The notes under the pieces were generated by a model. That model was not told the origin of the DNA. It saw only the letters and a list, made by a program, of their open reading frames with translations, and searched no databases. Below are positions 33,143-42,232 of a stretch of DNA of 64,000 nt, piece after piece. The stretch is taken from positions 248,001-312,000 of the forward strand of contig JACJYO010000002.1 of NCBI GenBank assembly GCA_020636075.1. The letters run 5' to 3'. The position numbers were made by a program, and so were the translations under genes. Source of the DNA: Lewinellaceae bacterium (GTDB taxonomy: Bacteria; Bacteroidota; Bacteroidia; Chitinophagales; Saprospiraceae). Positions within the stretch are counted from its first letter, which is position 1. Every line of letters starts with the position of its first letter.

Positions 33143-34294
33143 TCACCCGACATCAGATTCAGAATGAATGATCAATACCGGTGTGCTGGTGTGCAGAAGC
33201 ATGTCCTTTGAAATACTGTGATGCAGTAAATCCTCCCAAAAGGAGCGCTGATGGGTTACAAAAACAAATAAACCAATACGTTGCTCAAAGGCGTATTCAT
33301 GTAAACATTCTACAATGTCATCACCCACGATCTTTTTGAAGAGAAACGGCATGTTCGCATCGGCGTACACATAATTTATTTCAAATAGCCGTTTTTCCAG
33401 TTCAGTTCCGGTTTCAGCAGCCTGCCCAACATGAACAAAATGCAGTTGTCCGTTAAACCTTCGGGCAAATGCTACAGTTTGCTTGATCGTCAGCGGATCA
33501 AGCGATTCGAAATTGCTGGCATACAGGATATTGTGAAACCCCTTGTATTGCGCCTGAGGGGGAACGAGTAAAACCGGACAATTGGCCGTTTTTGAAACGG
33601 CGATACTGACCGAACCAAATAACTTGCGGGTAATATTCCCCCGCCCGGTTGTGCCCATGACAAGCAGATCAGCCTTTTGCGACATCGCCTGCAAAACTTC
33701 TTCCGGGAAGCCAAAAGCAATATTAGTGCGTAACCAGGGTCGGTTAGTGCCGGGTTCAATCTCGCCATCGCGTTGCATGGACATACTGCCAGGACAGGTG
33801 ACATCGCTGTCTTTCGTGGCTTTGCGCACAAACGCATCCACTTCGTCCTGCATGGTTTTGCGGTAAGAGGATAAAAAACCGGATGTTGATGGCTTTGCGC
33901 CTTCGAAAATACTGTCCATCACATAAATCACTTCCATGTTTGCATCAAACAGATGCGCCAACTGGCAGGCATATAACAATGCATTTTCAGAGGCTGGACT
34001 CAGGTCGACAGGCACCATGATTCGCCGCAAACGATAAAGTTTACTGCGCAACAAATTGCGGTTGCGCAGCAAACTTTCAATTTCATCCACACTTGGGACA
34101 GTGCCCTCCGACACAATTTCACCATCAAGCATCAGCGCAGGGGGATCGGTTACCCCACTCGCATAAATTTGGTTGTACTCGGAAATCTCCTCCACCTTCC
34201 CCTGAATGGGATATTGAGCCAGCGCCAGGGAGAGGTTCTTCCGCAAGGCATGCATTTTAGCGTCGCCTGTTCCAAATATCTGAATCGTTGTCAT
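33143..34294 (-). CDS. Thioredoxin-like domain (no CxxC) fused to two universal stress protein domains
   Basis: 383 residues from ATG 34294. Residues 1-80 match the small thioredoxin_3/redox-active disulfide family in layout (IQIFGTG ... DPPALMLDGEIVSEGTVPSVDEI), but the usual GTGCxxC site reads GTGDAKM, so both Cys are absent (Asp11, Met14). Residues about 90-245 are a complete UspA domain with the ATP loop GTTGRGNITRKLFGSVS; residues 250-383 form a second, degenerate Usp unit (NILYASNFESLDP ... STPVLIIHSE). Cytoplasmic stress protein. It lies 65 bases downstream of a CBS-domain gene on the same strand. An in-frame ATG at 34324 is possible but adds no conserved residues. Confidence 0.85.
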   Translation of the reverse strand: MTTIQIFGTGDAKMHALRKNLSLALAQYPIQGKVEEISEYNQIYASGVTDPPALMLDGEIVSEGTVPSVDEIESLLRNRNLLRSKLYRLRRIMVPVDLSPASENALLYACQLAHLFDANMEVIYVMDSIFEGAKPSTSGFLSSYRKTMQDEVDAFVRKATKDSDVTCPGSMSMQRDGEIEPGTNRPWLRTNIAFGFPEEVLQAMSQKADLLVMGTTGRGNITRKLFGSVSIAVSKTANCPVLLVPPQAQYKGFHNILYASNFESLDPLTIKQTVAFARRFNGQLHFVHVGQAAETGTELEKRLFEINYVYADANMPFLFKKIVGDDIVECLHEYAFEQRIGLFVFVTHQRSFWEDLLHHSISKDMLLHTSTPVLIIHSESDVG

Positions 34295-34359
34295 GTATGT
34301 AGATGCGCTTGTGGCGATAAGCAAATCGGGTATTGTAAAAAAACTATTTCAGGAATCCA

Positions 34360-34809
34360 CTAGTCCAGGTTTTCATAAACCATATGCGGCTCTTTCGGCT
34401 TTTCATTGATGATGGCTTTAATGACATCCTGCGTGGTTACGATGCCAATCAGCTCATCATTTTTCACTACCGGCAGGGCGTGGAACCAGTTTTTGCTAAA
34501 AATTTCCAATGCAACGTTGATCCGGTCATCCGGCTCCAGTTTTCCCAGGCCTTTGGTCATTATGTCTTCAGCCTTTTTATCTGCCAAAAGATTGGAAACT
34601 TCTTGCTCGCTGGCATGGTTTAAACCCCCGGTAAAATGCTGGAAATCAGTTTTGGAAATTATCCCAACGATTTTTTTGAAGCGCACAACCGGTAAATGGT
34701 GAAAACTATGCTGCTCAAAAATCTTTTTTACGGCAAGTAAAGTTTCTTCGGGGTTGACCGTCACAAGATCGGTCTCCATGATTGTCGAAATCGGTGCGTA
34801 GGCGTTCAT
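34360..34809 (-). CDS. CBS-domain pair protein
   Basis: 149 residues made of two CBS motifs that together form a Bateman module: IMETDLVTVNPEETLLAVKK ... HHLPVVRFKKIVGIISKTDF, and IMTKGLGKLEPDDRINVALE ... HALPVVKNDELIGIVTTQDV. Such modules bind adenine nucleotides and act as energy sensors. No other domain is attached. It is divergent from the receiver-CRP gene and probably cotranscribed with the Usp fusion; a box with one mismatch, CATTTTTG, is at 34869-34876 on its strand. Confidence 0.9.
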   Translation of the reverse strand: MNAYAPISTIMETDLVTVNPEETLLAVKKIFEQHSFHHLPVVRFKKIVGIISKTDFQHFTGGLNHASEQEVSNLLADKKAEDIMTKGLGKLEPDDRINVALEIFSKNWFHALPVVKNDELIGIVTTQDVIKAIINEKPKEPHMVYENLD

Positions 34810-34900
34810 GTTTTTGCTTTTTAATGATAATGAAAGAGTTAAGGATAAAACAGATTAATTGTCTATTGCAAAAATGGCCGTTCTTGACAGGCAGCACGCA

Positions 34901-34934
34901 TGACTGAACTCAGTGCAGAAAATGATTTCAGTCA
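34901..34934. promoter_or_regulatory. Perfect 8-bp inverted repeat, candidate operator
   Basis: TGACTGAA (34901-34908) and TTCAGTCA (34927-34934) are exact inverted copies separated by 18 bases. They lie between the divergent CBS and receiver-CRP genes, with the centre about 57 bases before the predicted start near 34974. This is an activator-like position. TGA/TCA half-sites are usual for CRP/FNR-family proteins, so autoregulation is plausible but inferred. Confidence 0.5.
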
Positions 34935-34959
34935 GTTAGGGTATAAACCACTGATATTG

Positions 34960-34967
34960 TATTTTTG
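34960..34967 (+). promoter_or_regulatory. -7 promoter box for the receiver-CRP gene
   Basis: TATTTTTG at 34960-34967, predicting a leader of about 11 bases that contains AGGAAA before ATG 34985. Confidence 0.55.
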
Positions 34968-34984
34968 GACCTCAGGAAACAAGC

Positions 34985-36034
34985 ATGCGCATGAAGAAAA
35001 TTCTGATTATTGAAGATAATTTGGAGGTTCGGGAGAATTTATCCGAGATTCTTTCGCTTAGTGGTTATCAAACTATAACCGCTGAAGATGGAAAAGTTGG
35101 CGTTGAAAAAGCGATTGCGGAAATACCCGATTTGGTACTGTGTGATGTGATGATGCCGGAATTGGATGGTTTCGGTGTTTTGCATATTCTAAGCAAGCAG
35201 GTTAAGACTTCCGATATTCCATTCATATTTCTAACCGCAAAAGCCGAGAAGGATGACTTCCGTAAGGGTATGTCGCTGGGCGCCGATGATTATATCGTCA
35301 AACCATTTGATGACACGACGCTGTTGCAAACCATCGAAACGCGCTTAAAGAAAAATGAGCGGCTACGTGAAGCATCTGCCAAACAAAGCGGTGGCGGGCT
35401 GGAACATTTCATCAATGAAGCAAAAGCGATGGAGGCCATCCAGCGGCTTTCTGAAAATCGGGAAAACCGGCAATACCGAAAAAAAGATCCGATTTTTCAG
35501 GAAGGAGAGGTGCCGCGTTGGCTTTTTTACATAGAAAAAGGCAGTGTGAAGATTTTCAAAAGTAATGAGGATGGACGTGAATTGATCCTTCGGGTAGCCG
35601 GCCCCGGGGAGTTCCTGGGCTATCTTGCGTTATTGCAAGATGATCGTTACCCGGAAAGCGCCTCTGCTTTGGAGGACTCCAGCATTCGACTGATCCCGAA
35701 AGACGATTTTTTCTCCCTGGTTTATGGCCACCGGGATGTCAATGCCCGTTTCATCAAACTGCTTGCCGGCCATGTAGCCGAACAGGAACAACAGTTGATC
35801 GACCTGGCCTACAATTCTGTGCGAAAACGGGTAGCCACATCAATCATTCACCTGTTTGACCAGGGGTATCGGGAAATAAACCTCCTGCGGGAAGACCTTG
35901 CTGCCTTGGCAGGCACGGCCAAAGAAACCGTGATCCGCACACTCACCGATTTCAAATCGGAAGGTCTGATCGATATTCGCGACGGGTTCATTTCGGTGTC
36001 CAAGCCAGATAAGTTGCGCAACATGCCCAATTAG
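34985..36034 (+). CDS. Response regulator with receiver, cyclic-nucleotide-type and CRP HTH domains
   Basis: 349 residues. Residues 3-122 are a receiver domain: acidic pair Glu10-Asp11, phosphoacceptor Asp54 (LCDVMMPELDG), Thr84 and Lys107 (DDYIVKPF). Residues about 155-260 form a CRP-like effector domain (FQEGEVPRWLFYIEKGSVKI ... GPGEFLGYLAL). Residues about 285-340 are the CRP/FNR winged helix (REDLAALAGTAKETVIRTL). The cAMP-binding Arg-Ser pattern is not clear, so the ligand is unknown; phosphorylation probably replaces or modifies it. No cognate kinase is next to it. Neighbouring CBS and Usp genes suggest an energy or oxygen stress regulon. Start at 34985 or the ATG two codons later. Confidence 0.9.
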   Translation: MRMKKILIIEDNLEVRENLSEILSLSGYQTITAEDGKVGVEKAIAEIPDLVLCDVMMPELDGFGVLHILSKQVKTSDIPFIFLTAKAEKDDFRKGMSLGADDYIVKPFDDTTLLQTIETRLKKNERLREASAKQSGGGLEHFINEAKAMEAIQRLSENRENRQYRKKDPIFQEGEVPRWLFYIEKGSVKIFKSNEDGRELILRVAGPGEFLGYLALLQDDRYPESASALEDSSIRLIPKDDFFSLVYGHRDVNARFIKLLAGHVAEQEQQLIDLAYNSVRKRVATSIIHLFDQGYREINLLREDLAALAGTAKETVIRTLTDFKSEGLIDIRDGFISVSKPDKLRNMPN

Positions 36035-36071
36035 ATCAACCGCCACACTGACAACATTTTGGCCAAAAAAA

Positions 36072-36102
36072 ATGCGGGCAAGCTTCATGAGCTTGCCCGC
36101 AT
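36072..36102 (+). terminator. Terminator hairpin after the receiver-CRP gene
   Basis: Perfect 12-bp arms (ATGCGGGCAAGC and GCTTGCCCGCAT) around TTCATGA, 37 bases after the stop. Only a weak T-rich tail (ACTTTATTT) follows. Confidence 0.7.
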
Positions 36103-36325
36103 ACTTTATTTGAAGAACCTTCTTCAAAGGAGCACCGTCTTTGGTGCAACGAATTGGTTTTTGGATTAAAAGAAAAGCGATTAAAACTGTTGGTGAGAAA
36201 GCAAAAGTTAATCAGGTTGAGGCTAAAATCATGCCAACAAACCCGCTCAAAGGTATGGGATTTCAATCAAACTCATATATTTATGGCGGAATCACCCAAT
36301 TTAATTTTTTAAACCTAACATCAAA

Positions 36326-36778
36326 ATGGACAATCAAAACCAACCTCTTGATGCGGATATGGATCCGGCAGGAGAAAACCCTCAGGAACTAATCATTACC
36401 GAGAACATCCGGCAATACTGGACCGAGTCCAGGAAATGGGGGCTGTTTTTTGCCGTACTCGGATTTATCTATCTCGGCTTTCTGTTACTTTCAGTTTTGG
36501 GAATAAGCAGCATGGGTAATGGCGGCATTTTTGCCGGGGTGTTTATGCTGTTGATTGCCGGCGGGCTAATTTTCGTACCCGTCTGGTTGATCTTCCAGTT
36601 TTCCCAAAACCTGAAAAAAGGTCTGGAAACGGAAAGCATAGAAGCCCTCGGGTTGAGTTTCACAAGCCTCCGGCGGTTATATCAGTTTGCCGGAATCTTA
36701 ATGATCGTTATTCTGGCCTTCTACGCCATAATGTTTCTTTTTATGCTCACATTCATGGCCGGCAGAGGCGGCATGTAA
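36326..36778 (+). CDS. DUF5362-type membrane protein, first of a tandem pair
   Basis: 150 residues. An acidic N-terminus is followed by NIRQYWTESRKWGLFFAVLG and three to four membrane helices (FFAVLGFIYLGFLLLSVLG, GVFMLLIAGGLIFVPVWLIF, and FAGILMIVILAFYAIMFLF). The KKGLETESIEALGLSFTSLRRLY loop between helices is shared with the next gene. Matches the DUF5362 membrane family in layout. Function unknown. The preceding 220 bases after the terminator hold no convincing gene. Confidence 0.75.
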   Translation: MDNQNQPLDADMDPAGENPQELIITENIRQYWTESRKWGLFFAVLGFIYLGFLLLSVLGISSMGNGGIFAGVFMLLIAGGLIFVPVWLIFQFSQNLKKGLETESIEALGLSFTSLRRLYQFAGILMIVILAFYAIMFLFMLTFMAGRGGM

Positions 36779-36806
36779 ATTTTAACCATCTAAAACCAAC
36801 AGAAAA

Positions 36807-37286
36807 ATGGAATACTTAGATCAGGATTTTCAATCATCCGCTTCCCAATTACAACCCACTCGTGAAATTCGTGAAAACTGGCGGATTACCGCGCGCTGGG
36901 GAAATTTTCTGGCAATTATTGGATTTGTTTTTATTGGGTTTGGCCTACTTGCAGCATTTAGTTTGTCGACCGTGATTAATATGATGTCGGCAATGGGGGG
37001 CAGTAACCCTGCGCTCGAACTACTTGGATCGATGGGCGGTTGGCTTGCTGTTGTCGTATTAATAGGCCTGGCGGTTCAATTTATGATCGTACTATTTCAA
37101 TATCGGTTTGCCAAAAACCTGAAGATTGCTGTAATGCAAACCGATCAAACCGCTTTGGAAGAAGCCTGGTTGCAGTTTCGCAACCTCTTCCGCTGGTATG
37201 GCATAATGATTATTGCCAGTATAATTATTGGCCTGTTAGCCAATATAGCGATGTACGCTTTTTTGGCCAGTTCAATTAGCCAATAA
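36807..37286 (+). CDS. DUF5362-type membrane protein, second of a tandem pair
   Basis: 159 residues. Same plan as the upstream gene: REIRENWRITARWGNFLAII, helices at about 32-55, 75-98 and 130-155, and the loop AKNLKIAVMQTDQTALEEAW followed by LFRWYGIM. The two products are diverged paralogues from a tandem duplication and are separated by 28 bases, so they are cotranscribed. Function unknown; heteromer formation is a simple possibility but inferred. Confidence 0.75.
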   Translation: MEYLDQDFQSSASQLQPTREIRENWRITARWGNFLAIIGFVFIGFGLLAAFSLSTVINMMSAMGGSNPALELLGSMGGWLAVVVLIGLAVQFMIVLFQYRFAKNLKIAVMQTDQTALEEAWLQFRNLFRWYGIMIIASIIIGLLANIAMYAFLASSISQ

Positions 37287-37310
37287 ACAATCGAGACGAA
37301 ATAACTATTA

Positions 37311-37359
37311 AACATCCCGGCTTTGACTGATTCATTGAACAGTTCAATGCCGGGATGTT
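37311..37359. terminator. Bidirectional terminator between the DUF5362 pair and ettA
   Basis: AACATCCCGGC (37311-37321) pairs with GCCGGGATGTT (37349-37359), then TTCGTTT. The loop holds a nested palindrome, ATTGAAC/GTTCAAT. It lies between convergent genes. Confidence 0.75.
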
Positions 37360-37370
37360 TTCGTTTATCC

Positions 37371-39041
37371 TTACTTCAAAATGTGTTTAACCTTAGGCCG
37401 ATGGGGCGTAATATCTCCAATACGCGCTTTTTTGGCCTCCTCGTAGTCTGTGAAATTGCCCTCAAAAAACACCACTTCGGCATCATCTTCAAAGGATAAA
37501 ATATGCGTAGCCAAGCGATCGATAAACCACCGGTCGTGGCTAATGAGGAGTACGCAGCCGGCAAAATCATCCAGGGCATCTTCAAGCGCCCGGAGTGTAT
37601 TCACATCAATGTCGTTGGTCGGTTCATCGAGCAGCAGCACATTGCCGCCATCCTTCAGTGTCATGGCCAGATGCACGCGATTTCGTTCACCACCGGAACA
37701 AACACCGAGTTTTTTTTGCTGGTCGGAGCCGGTGAAATTGAATCTGGAAATGTACGCGCGTGCGTTCACTGAGGTGTTGCCCACCGCCAACATTTCATTG
37801 CCTTCGGAGATGATCTCATAAATTGATTTTTCAGGCAGCAAGGCTTCATGGCTCTGATCGACGTAGCTGATTTTTACCGTATCACCTATGGTTACCGTGC
37901 CGGAATCTGGTTTTTCCCGGCCGGTCAAAATTTTAAACAGCGTACTTTTTCCAACACCATTGGGCCCGATTATACCTACAATGGCGTTTTTCGGAATTTC
38001 AAAACTGAGGTTTTCAAACAGTACCCGGTCGTCAAATGCCTTGGTCAGGCCACGCACCTCGATCACTTTGTCGCCCAAGCGCTGCGCGGTTGGTATCCAA
38101 AGTTCCAGTTTGGCTTCTTTTTCTTTGGTGCCTTCTCCAGCCATTTTTTCATAAGCATTCAAACGCGCTTTCCCTTTGGATTGGCGGGCTTTTGGCGACA
38201 TGCGTACCCAATCCAACTCACGCTCGAGCGTTTTACGGCGCTTGTCTTCTTGTTTTTCCTCGAGGGCCAATCGCTTGGCTTTTTGCTCTAACCAGGAGGA
38301 GTAGTTGCCTTGCCAGGGAATGCCTTCACCGCGATCGAGTTCGAGTATCCAACCGGCAACATTGTCGAGAAAATAACGGTCGTGCGTGACGGCAATGACC
38401 GTGCCCGGGAAGTTTTGCAGGTATTGTTCCAGCCAGCCCACCGACTCGGCATCAAGGTGGTTGGTCGGTTCGTCCAATAGTAGAATATCGGGTTGACTAA
38501 GCAGCAGACGAGCCAAGGCTACCCGGCGCCGTTCACCGCCCGAACACACCTTAATCGGTGTGTCGTCGGGTGGGCACCGCAAGGCATCGGCGAAAAGCCC
38601 AATTCGATGATCTAATTCCCATCCACCCAAGTGCTCGATCTGTTCCAAAACCTCACCCTGGCGTTCGATGAGTTTCATCATTTCATCATCATCGGTAACT
38701 TCGCCAAGCTTAACCCCGATTTCTTCATTTTCATCCAAAAGCGATGTTATGTGCTGCACCGATTCCGCCACGATCTGGCGAACGGTTTTCGATTCATCCA
38801 ATTCGGGTTCCTGGGCGAGATATCCGATCTTAAATTGCTTTTCAAATTCAATTTTGCCTTCATAGTTTTGGTCCAACCCGGCTATAATTTTTAGCAGAGT
38901 GGACTTGCCGGAACCATTCAGGCCCAGCACGCCAATCTTGGCGCCGTAGAAAAAAGAGAGCCAGATGTTCTTCAGGACTTGTTTGTTGGGTGGATATACT
39001 TTATTTACACCCGACATGGAAAAAATGATCTTTTCGGACAT
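37371..39041 (-). CDS. ettA: Energy-dependent translational throttle protein EttA (ABC-F)
   Basis: 556 residues with two soluble ABC domains and no membrane part. Walker A: GLNGSGKSTLL and GPNGVGKSTLF. Signatures: CSGGERRRVALARL and CSGGERNRVHLAMT. Walker B: ILLLDEPTNHLD and VLLLDEPTNDID. The inter-domain linker (ERELDWVRMSPKARQSKGKA) and the N-terminus (IIFSMSGVNKVYPPNKQVLK) are typical of EttA, which binds the ribosomal E site and gates initiation by the ADP/ATP ratio. Length matches the family. Confidence 0.95.
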   Translation of the reverse strand: MSEKIIFSMSGVNKVYPPNKQVLKNIWLSFFYGAKIGVLGLNGSGKSTLLKIIAGLDQNYEGKIEFEKQFKIGYLAQEPELDESKTVRQIVAESVQHITSLLDENEEIGVKLGEVTDDDEMMKLIERQGEVLEQIEHLGGWELDHRIGLFADALRCPPDDTPIKVCSGGERRRVALARLLLSQPDILLLDEPTNHLDAESVGWLEQYLQNFPGTVIAVTHDRYFLDNVAGWILELDRGEGIPWQGNYSSWLEQKAKRLALEEKQEDKRRKTLERELDWVRMSPKARQSKGKARLNAYEKMAGEGTKEKEAKLELWIPTAQRLGDKVIEVRGLTKAFDDRVLFENLSFEIPKNAIVGIIGPNGVGKSTLFKILTGREKPDSGTVTIGDTVKISYVDQSHEALLPEKSIYEIISEGNEMLAVGNTSVNARAYISRFNFTGSDQQKKLGVCSGGERNRVHLAMTLKDGGNVLLLDEPTNDIDVNTLRALEDALDDFAGCVLLISHDRWFIDRLATHILSFEDDAEVVFFEGNFTDYEEAKKARIGDITPHRPKVKHILK

Positions 39042-39216
39042 TGTTCAGAAGTATTGCAAATGAAAATGCGGTTTGGGCGCGCAAATGTCGGGAAAAAGAA
39101 CTGAGTTAAAAGCCCAGCCCGGCGATTTCTTCCAGATTACTTCAGCCATCTCCAACCTTCTCTGGACTTTCTTGTTAAACTTGCCTTTCATTTCCAGACA
39201 GACAAGTTTGTTTCAC

Positions 39217-40806
39217 ATGCGTAAAACACTGATCCCCTTTTTCGATATCCCCCAACTTGCCAAAACGGACCTGGCTTATGCAACACTCGACCCCACATTG
39301 AAGCCTTTTTACCGCTATGCTCCTGTTCTGGAAAATTTTGAAAAAGTTATTGCAGACCGGGCAAGTTATCCGGTTGACCGGGCCACATTGGTGCGCGTGT
39401 TGAAGGGGCAATACACTGCACTTCCCGACAACGAACATTGCCTGGCACAAATCAATGCCTTGTTGGACGAAAACACCTTCACCGTCACGACGGCGCACCA
39501 ACCCACCCTGCTGTTTGGCCCATTGTATTTTGTGTACAAGGCGATTTCCACCATTCGCTTGGCAGCTGCTGTTCAGAAAGCAACCGGGAAAAAGATTATC
39601 CCTGTGTTTGTACTCGGAAGTGAAGACCATGATCTGGATGAGCTCAACCATATTCGCTTGTTTAACAAAGAATTGCGTTGGGAGCCGGGATTAAGCGGGC
39701 CGGTTGGGTTTATGCCGCCATCTACAGTTGCCCCTGTGCTGGAAGCCTTGAAGGAATTATTGGGCAACAATGAAAACGACCAGATACTCTGGCAAAAAAT
39801 TGAGCAAAGCTATTCTCAGGCGGAGTCTTTTGCCGAAGCGACCCAGGCGCTGCTGCATGCTTTTCTTGGCCGGTTTGGATTGATTGTTTTTACCATGAGC
39901 CACGCTGATTTGAAACGCCGGTTTATCCCGGTCATGCGCGATGAATTGCTTGAACAGACTTCCAATACATTGGTAAATGAAACCATTGACCAACTGAACA
40001 CCCTGGGATTTAAAGCCCAAGCCTCCCCAAGGGAAATCAATCTGTTTTATTTGCAGCCGGGGCAGCGGGAGCGCATTGTTTTTGAAAATGACATTTTTAG
40101 GGTGTTAAACACGGACTTGAAATTCACCCGGGAGGAAATCCTGGAAGAATTGGAAGCGCATCCCGAGCGTTTCAGTCCAAATGTTGTCCTGCGCCCGCTT
40201 TTTCAGGAATTAATACTCCCTAACCTGGCGTATGTTGGCGGCGGCGGAGAACTTGCCTATTGGCTGGAGCGAAAGTCCCAGTTTGCTCATTTCAAGATCC
40301 CCTACCCCATTTTGGTTCGCCGGAACTCCGTTTTGTGGTTTGATAAAGATTCCATAAAACGGTCGCTCAAATTCGGCTTTCCGCCAAACCGGTATTTTGA
40401 AGATACGGACGCCTTGATCCGATCGTATGTAGAGGCGCAGGCTGATGCGGATGTAAACCTCCTTGGCGAAATTGAATCGCTCCGCCAGATTTATGATAAC
40501 CTGGCACGGAAAGCACAAGCCATTGACCCGACGCTTGAAAAAGCCGTGCGTGCCGATGAAGTAAAAACCACCGGCCATTTGCAACAATGGGAAAGCCGGC
40601 TGGTGCGGGCAGAAAAACAGAAGCACGAAGTTGCCCTCAACCAACTTCGAAATTTGAAAGAAAAACTTTTCCCTGGCGCCGGTTTGCAAGAGCGTTCGGA
40701 CAACTTCATTCCGTATTATTTAAAATATGGTCCGCAGTTTTTTGACCAGCTGATAGAGCATTTAGATCCGCTGGAACCCGGCTTTGTGCTGTTGGAAGAT
40801 CTCTAA
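39217..40806 (+). CDS. bshC: Bacillithiol biosynthesis cysteine-adding enzyme BshC
   Basis: 529 residues from ATG 39217 (MRKTLIPFFDIPQLAKTD), the usual length; the earlier in-frame ATG at 39073 adds 48 non-conserved residues. BshC is thought to add cysteine to glucosaminyl-malate in the last step of bacillithiol synthesis. Characteristic parts: TVTTAHQPTLLFGPLYFVYK, VFVLGSEDHDLDELNHI, the Rossmann-like core, and PNLAYVGGGGELAYWLERK, plus a long coiled coil near the end (LQQWESRLVRAEKQKHEVAL). bshA and bshB are not in the window. Confidence 0.93.
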   Translation: MRKTLIPFFDIPQLAKTDLAYATLDPTLKPFYRYAPVLENFEKVIADRASYPVDRATLVRVLKGQYTALPDNEHCLAQINALLDENTFTVTTAHQPTLLFGPLYFVYKAISTIRLAAAVQKATGKKIIPVFVLGSEDHDLDELNHIRLFNKELRWEPGLSGPVGFMPPSTVAPVLEALKELLGNNENDQILWQKIEQSYSQAESFAEATQALLHAFLGRFGLIVFTMSHADLKRRFIPVMRDELLEQTSNTLVNETIDQLNTLGFKAQASPREINLFYLQPGQRERIVFENDIFRVLNTDLKFTREEILEELEAHPERFSPNVVLRPLFQELILPNLAYVGGGGELAYWLERKSQFAHFKIPYPILVRRNSVLWFDKDSIKRSLKFGFPPNRYFEDTDALIRSYVEAQADADVNLLGEIESLRQIYDNLARKAQAIDPTLEKAVRADEVKTTGHLQQWESRLVRAEKQKHEVALNQLRNLKEKLFPGAGLQERSDNFIPYYLKYGPQFFDQLIEHLDPLEPGFVLLEDL

Positions 40807-40813
40807 TCTCAAC

Positions 40814-42112
40814 TTACCAGGGTACCGGAATTTTTTCACACAAATCAAGAAGAGCCTGCCGATCTGGATGTGAAAGCGCCCATCTGGCGCCTGTCCAACG
40901 CGTCCAATATTCCCGGTAAATCATGGAAAACCAACCCAATACCGGCAGTAGCAATGCGAAAGTGATCCACCATGGGTTTAACGTGATCAGGCAGCCAACA
41001 AACCAAGCCAAATAGTACAAAATGCCGCCGAAGAAGCCGGTGCCCATATACACACTTGAATAAAATTCACGCTTTTTCACCTTTTTTGTGGCAACTGCTT
41101 TAGCGAACCAGACCACCGGACGGCTGCTCAAATACCCAATTATAAACGGCGCAAGCCCCACCAGGAAAATCAACAGCCAATGCCAGGCTGCGAATTTGGG
41201 TTGCCGGAGCCCTTCATCGGTAAGCCCTGCCTTTTCAATAGCCTTGAAATAGGTGGAAGTAGTGGATTGCAAGCTGGATTTGGCAGACGCATCCAATTCA
41301 TTCAAGGCGTCGCACACTGCCTTTTCCCGTTCAAAGCGATTGCCACTGAATGATACGATCGGGACAAAATGCTCAATATGTTCACTTCGCTTGAGTGTCA
41401 GTAATTTTTCAAGCAGTTCAGCATCGCTGGTATCCTCAGTGTGCAGGCAAACCTTTTTTAAGGCGGTTTCAATGTCGCCGGCCAATTGCATCATTGCGCC
41501 GGATGGATTGGCCTGGTAATCCGCCCAGTAATCCCGGACCCAAATCGGTTCGCCAATTCGAACCATCGCCTCGTCTCGGGGCCGGTCGCCCCAAACATAA
41601 CTGCACCCTGCTGGCAGGATTTGCAGATCCTCCAGTTGGTGTTTTTCGTAGGTATCAAATGCGATTCGGAGTATGCCTTTTTGAATTGGCCTGACATGTT
41701 TTTCCAAATGGTGTTCACCTTCAACATAAATAGTAACCACCCGCTTTTCCAGCAATTTTTTTTCGCAAAACTCAAACACTTCCTGGTTCCGGTCGCGGCC
41801 CCGAAAGCCATCCCGTGCGCGGAAAACCGGAAACATATTGATGCTTTCCATCAATTTCCGGAAGAAGGGTTTTCGAAACACATCGCCACGGGTCATATTG
41901 TAAAGCGGGGGATTCAAAAAAATACCGAGCAGGCAAGGATCAGCAAAGGCAGTTGGATGGTTGGCTGCGAGCAAAACGGGCTTGTCCGTGGGTAATGCTT
42001 CCCGATTTGAAATATAGATTTTTCGAAAAAATCCGCGCACCATGAGGTTTGCGGCAAGGGCCAAATACGGATAAACGATCCCGGTGCTTTGATGGCGAAG
42101 ACTTAATTTCAT
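40814..42112 (-). CDS. PlsC-family phospholipid acyltransferase
   Basis: 432 residues. N-terminal acyltransferase domain with block I LAANHPTAFADP (the H-x5-D form frequent in Bacteroidota), block II VFRARDGFRGRDRNQEVF, block III VTIYVEGEHHLEKHV and block IV PAGCSYVWGDRPR. The C-terminal third has three to four membrane helices (WHWLLIFLVGLAPFIIGYLS, FFGGILYYLAWFVGCLITL, WWITFALLLPVLGWF). It should acylate glycerol phosphate or lysophosphatidate at the inner membrane. Convergent with bshC with 7 bases between the stops. Confidence 0.87.
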   Translation of the reverse strand: MKLSLRHQSTGIVYPYLALAANLMVRGFFRKIYISNREALPTDKPVLLAANHPTAFADPCLLGIFLNPPLYNMTRGDVFRKPFFRKLMESINMFPVFRARDGFRGRDRNQEVFEFCEKKLLEKRVVTIYVEGEHHLEKHVRPIQKGILRIAFDTYEKHQLEDLQILPAGCSYVWGDRPRDEAMVRIGEPIWVRDYWADYQANPSGAMMQLAGDIETALKKVCLHTEDTSDAELLEKLLTLKRSEHIEHFVPIVSFSGNRFEREKAVCDALNELDASAKSSLQSTTSTYFKAIEKAGLTDEGLRQPKFAAWHWLLIFLVGLAPFIIGYLSSRPVVWFAKAVATKKVKKREFYSSVYMGTGFFGGILYYLAWFVGCLITLNPWWITFALLLPVLGWFSMIYREYWTRWTGARWALSHPDRQALLDLCEKIPVPW

Positions 42113-42232
42113 GGTGGCGAAAATAGCGGCATTTTTAACATTCCCGGATTCAGTTATTCTTGTTGTTCAAAACGCGTTTTATTCATTCCGGCAATCCGAA
42201 TTAATTTTACAGCTTGAACCAGTCAGAAATCA

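Noticed and set aside
36141..36392. 83-codon open frame before the DUF5362 pair
   Set aside because: It overlaps the start of the first DUF5362 gene, has no recognisable pattern and starts inside the post-terminator spacer.
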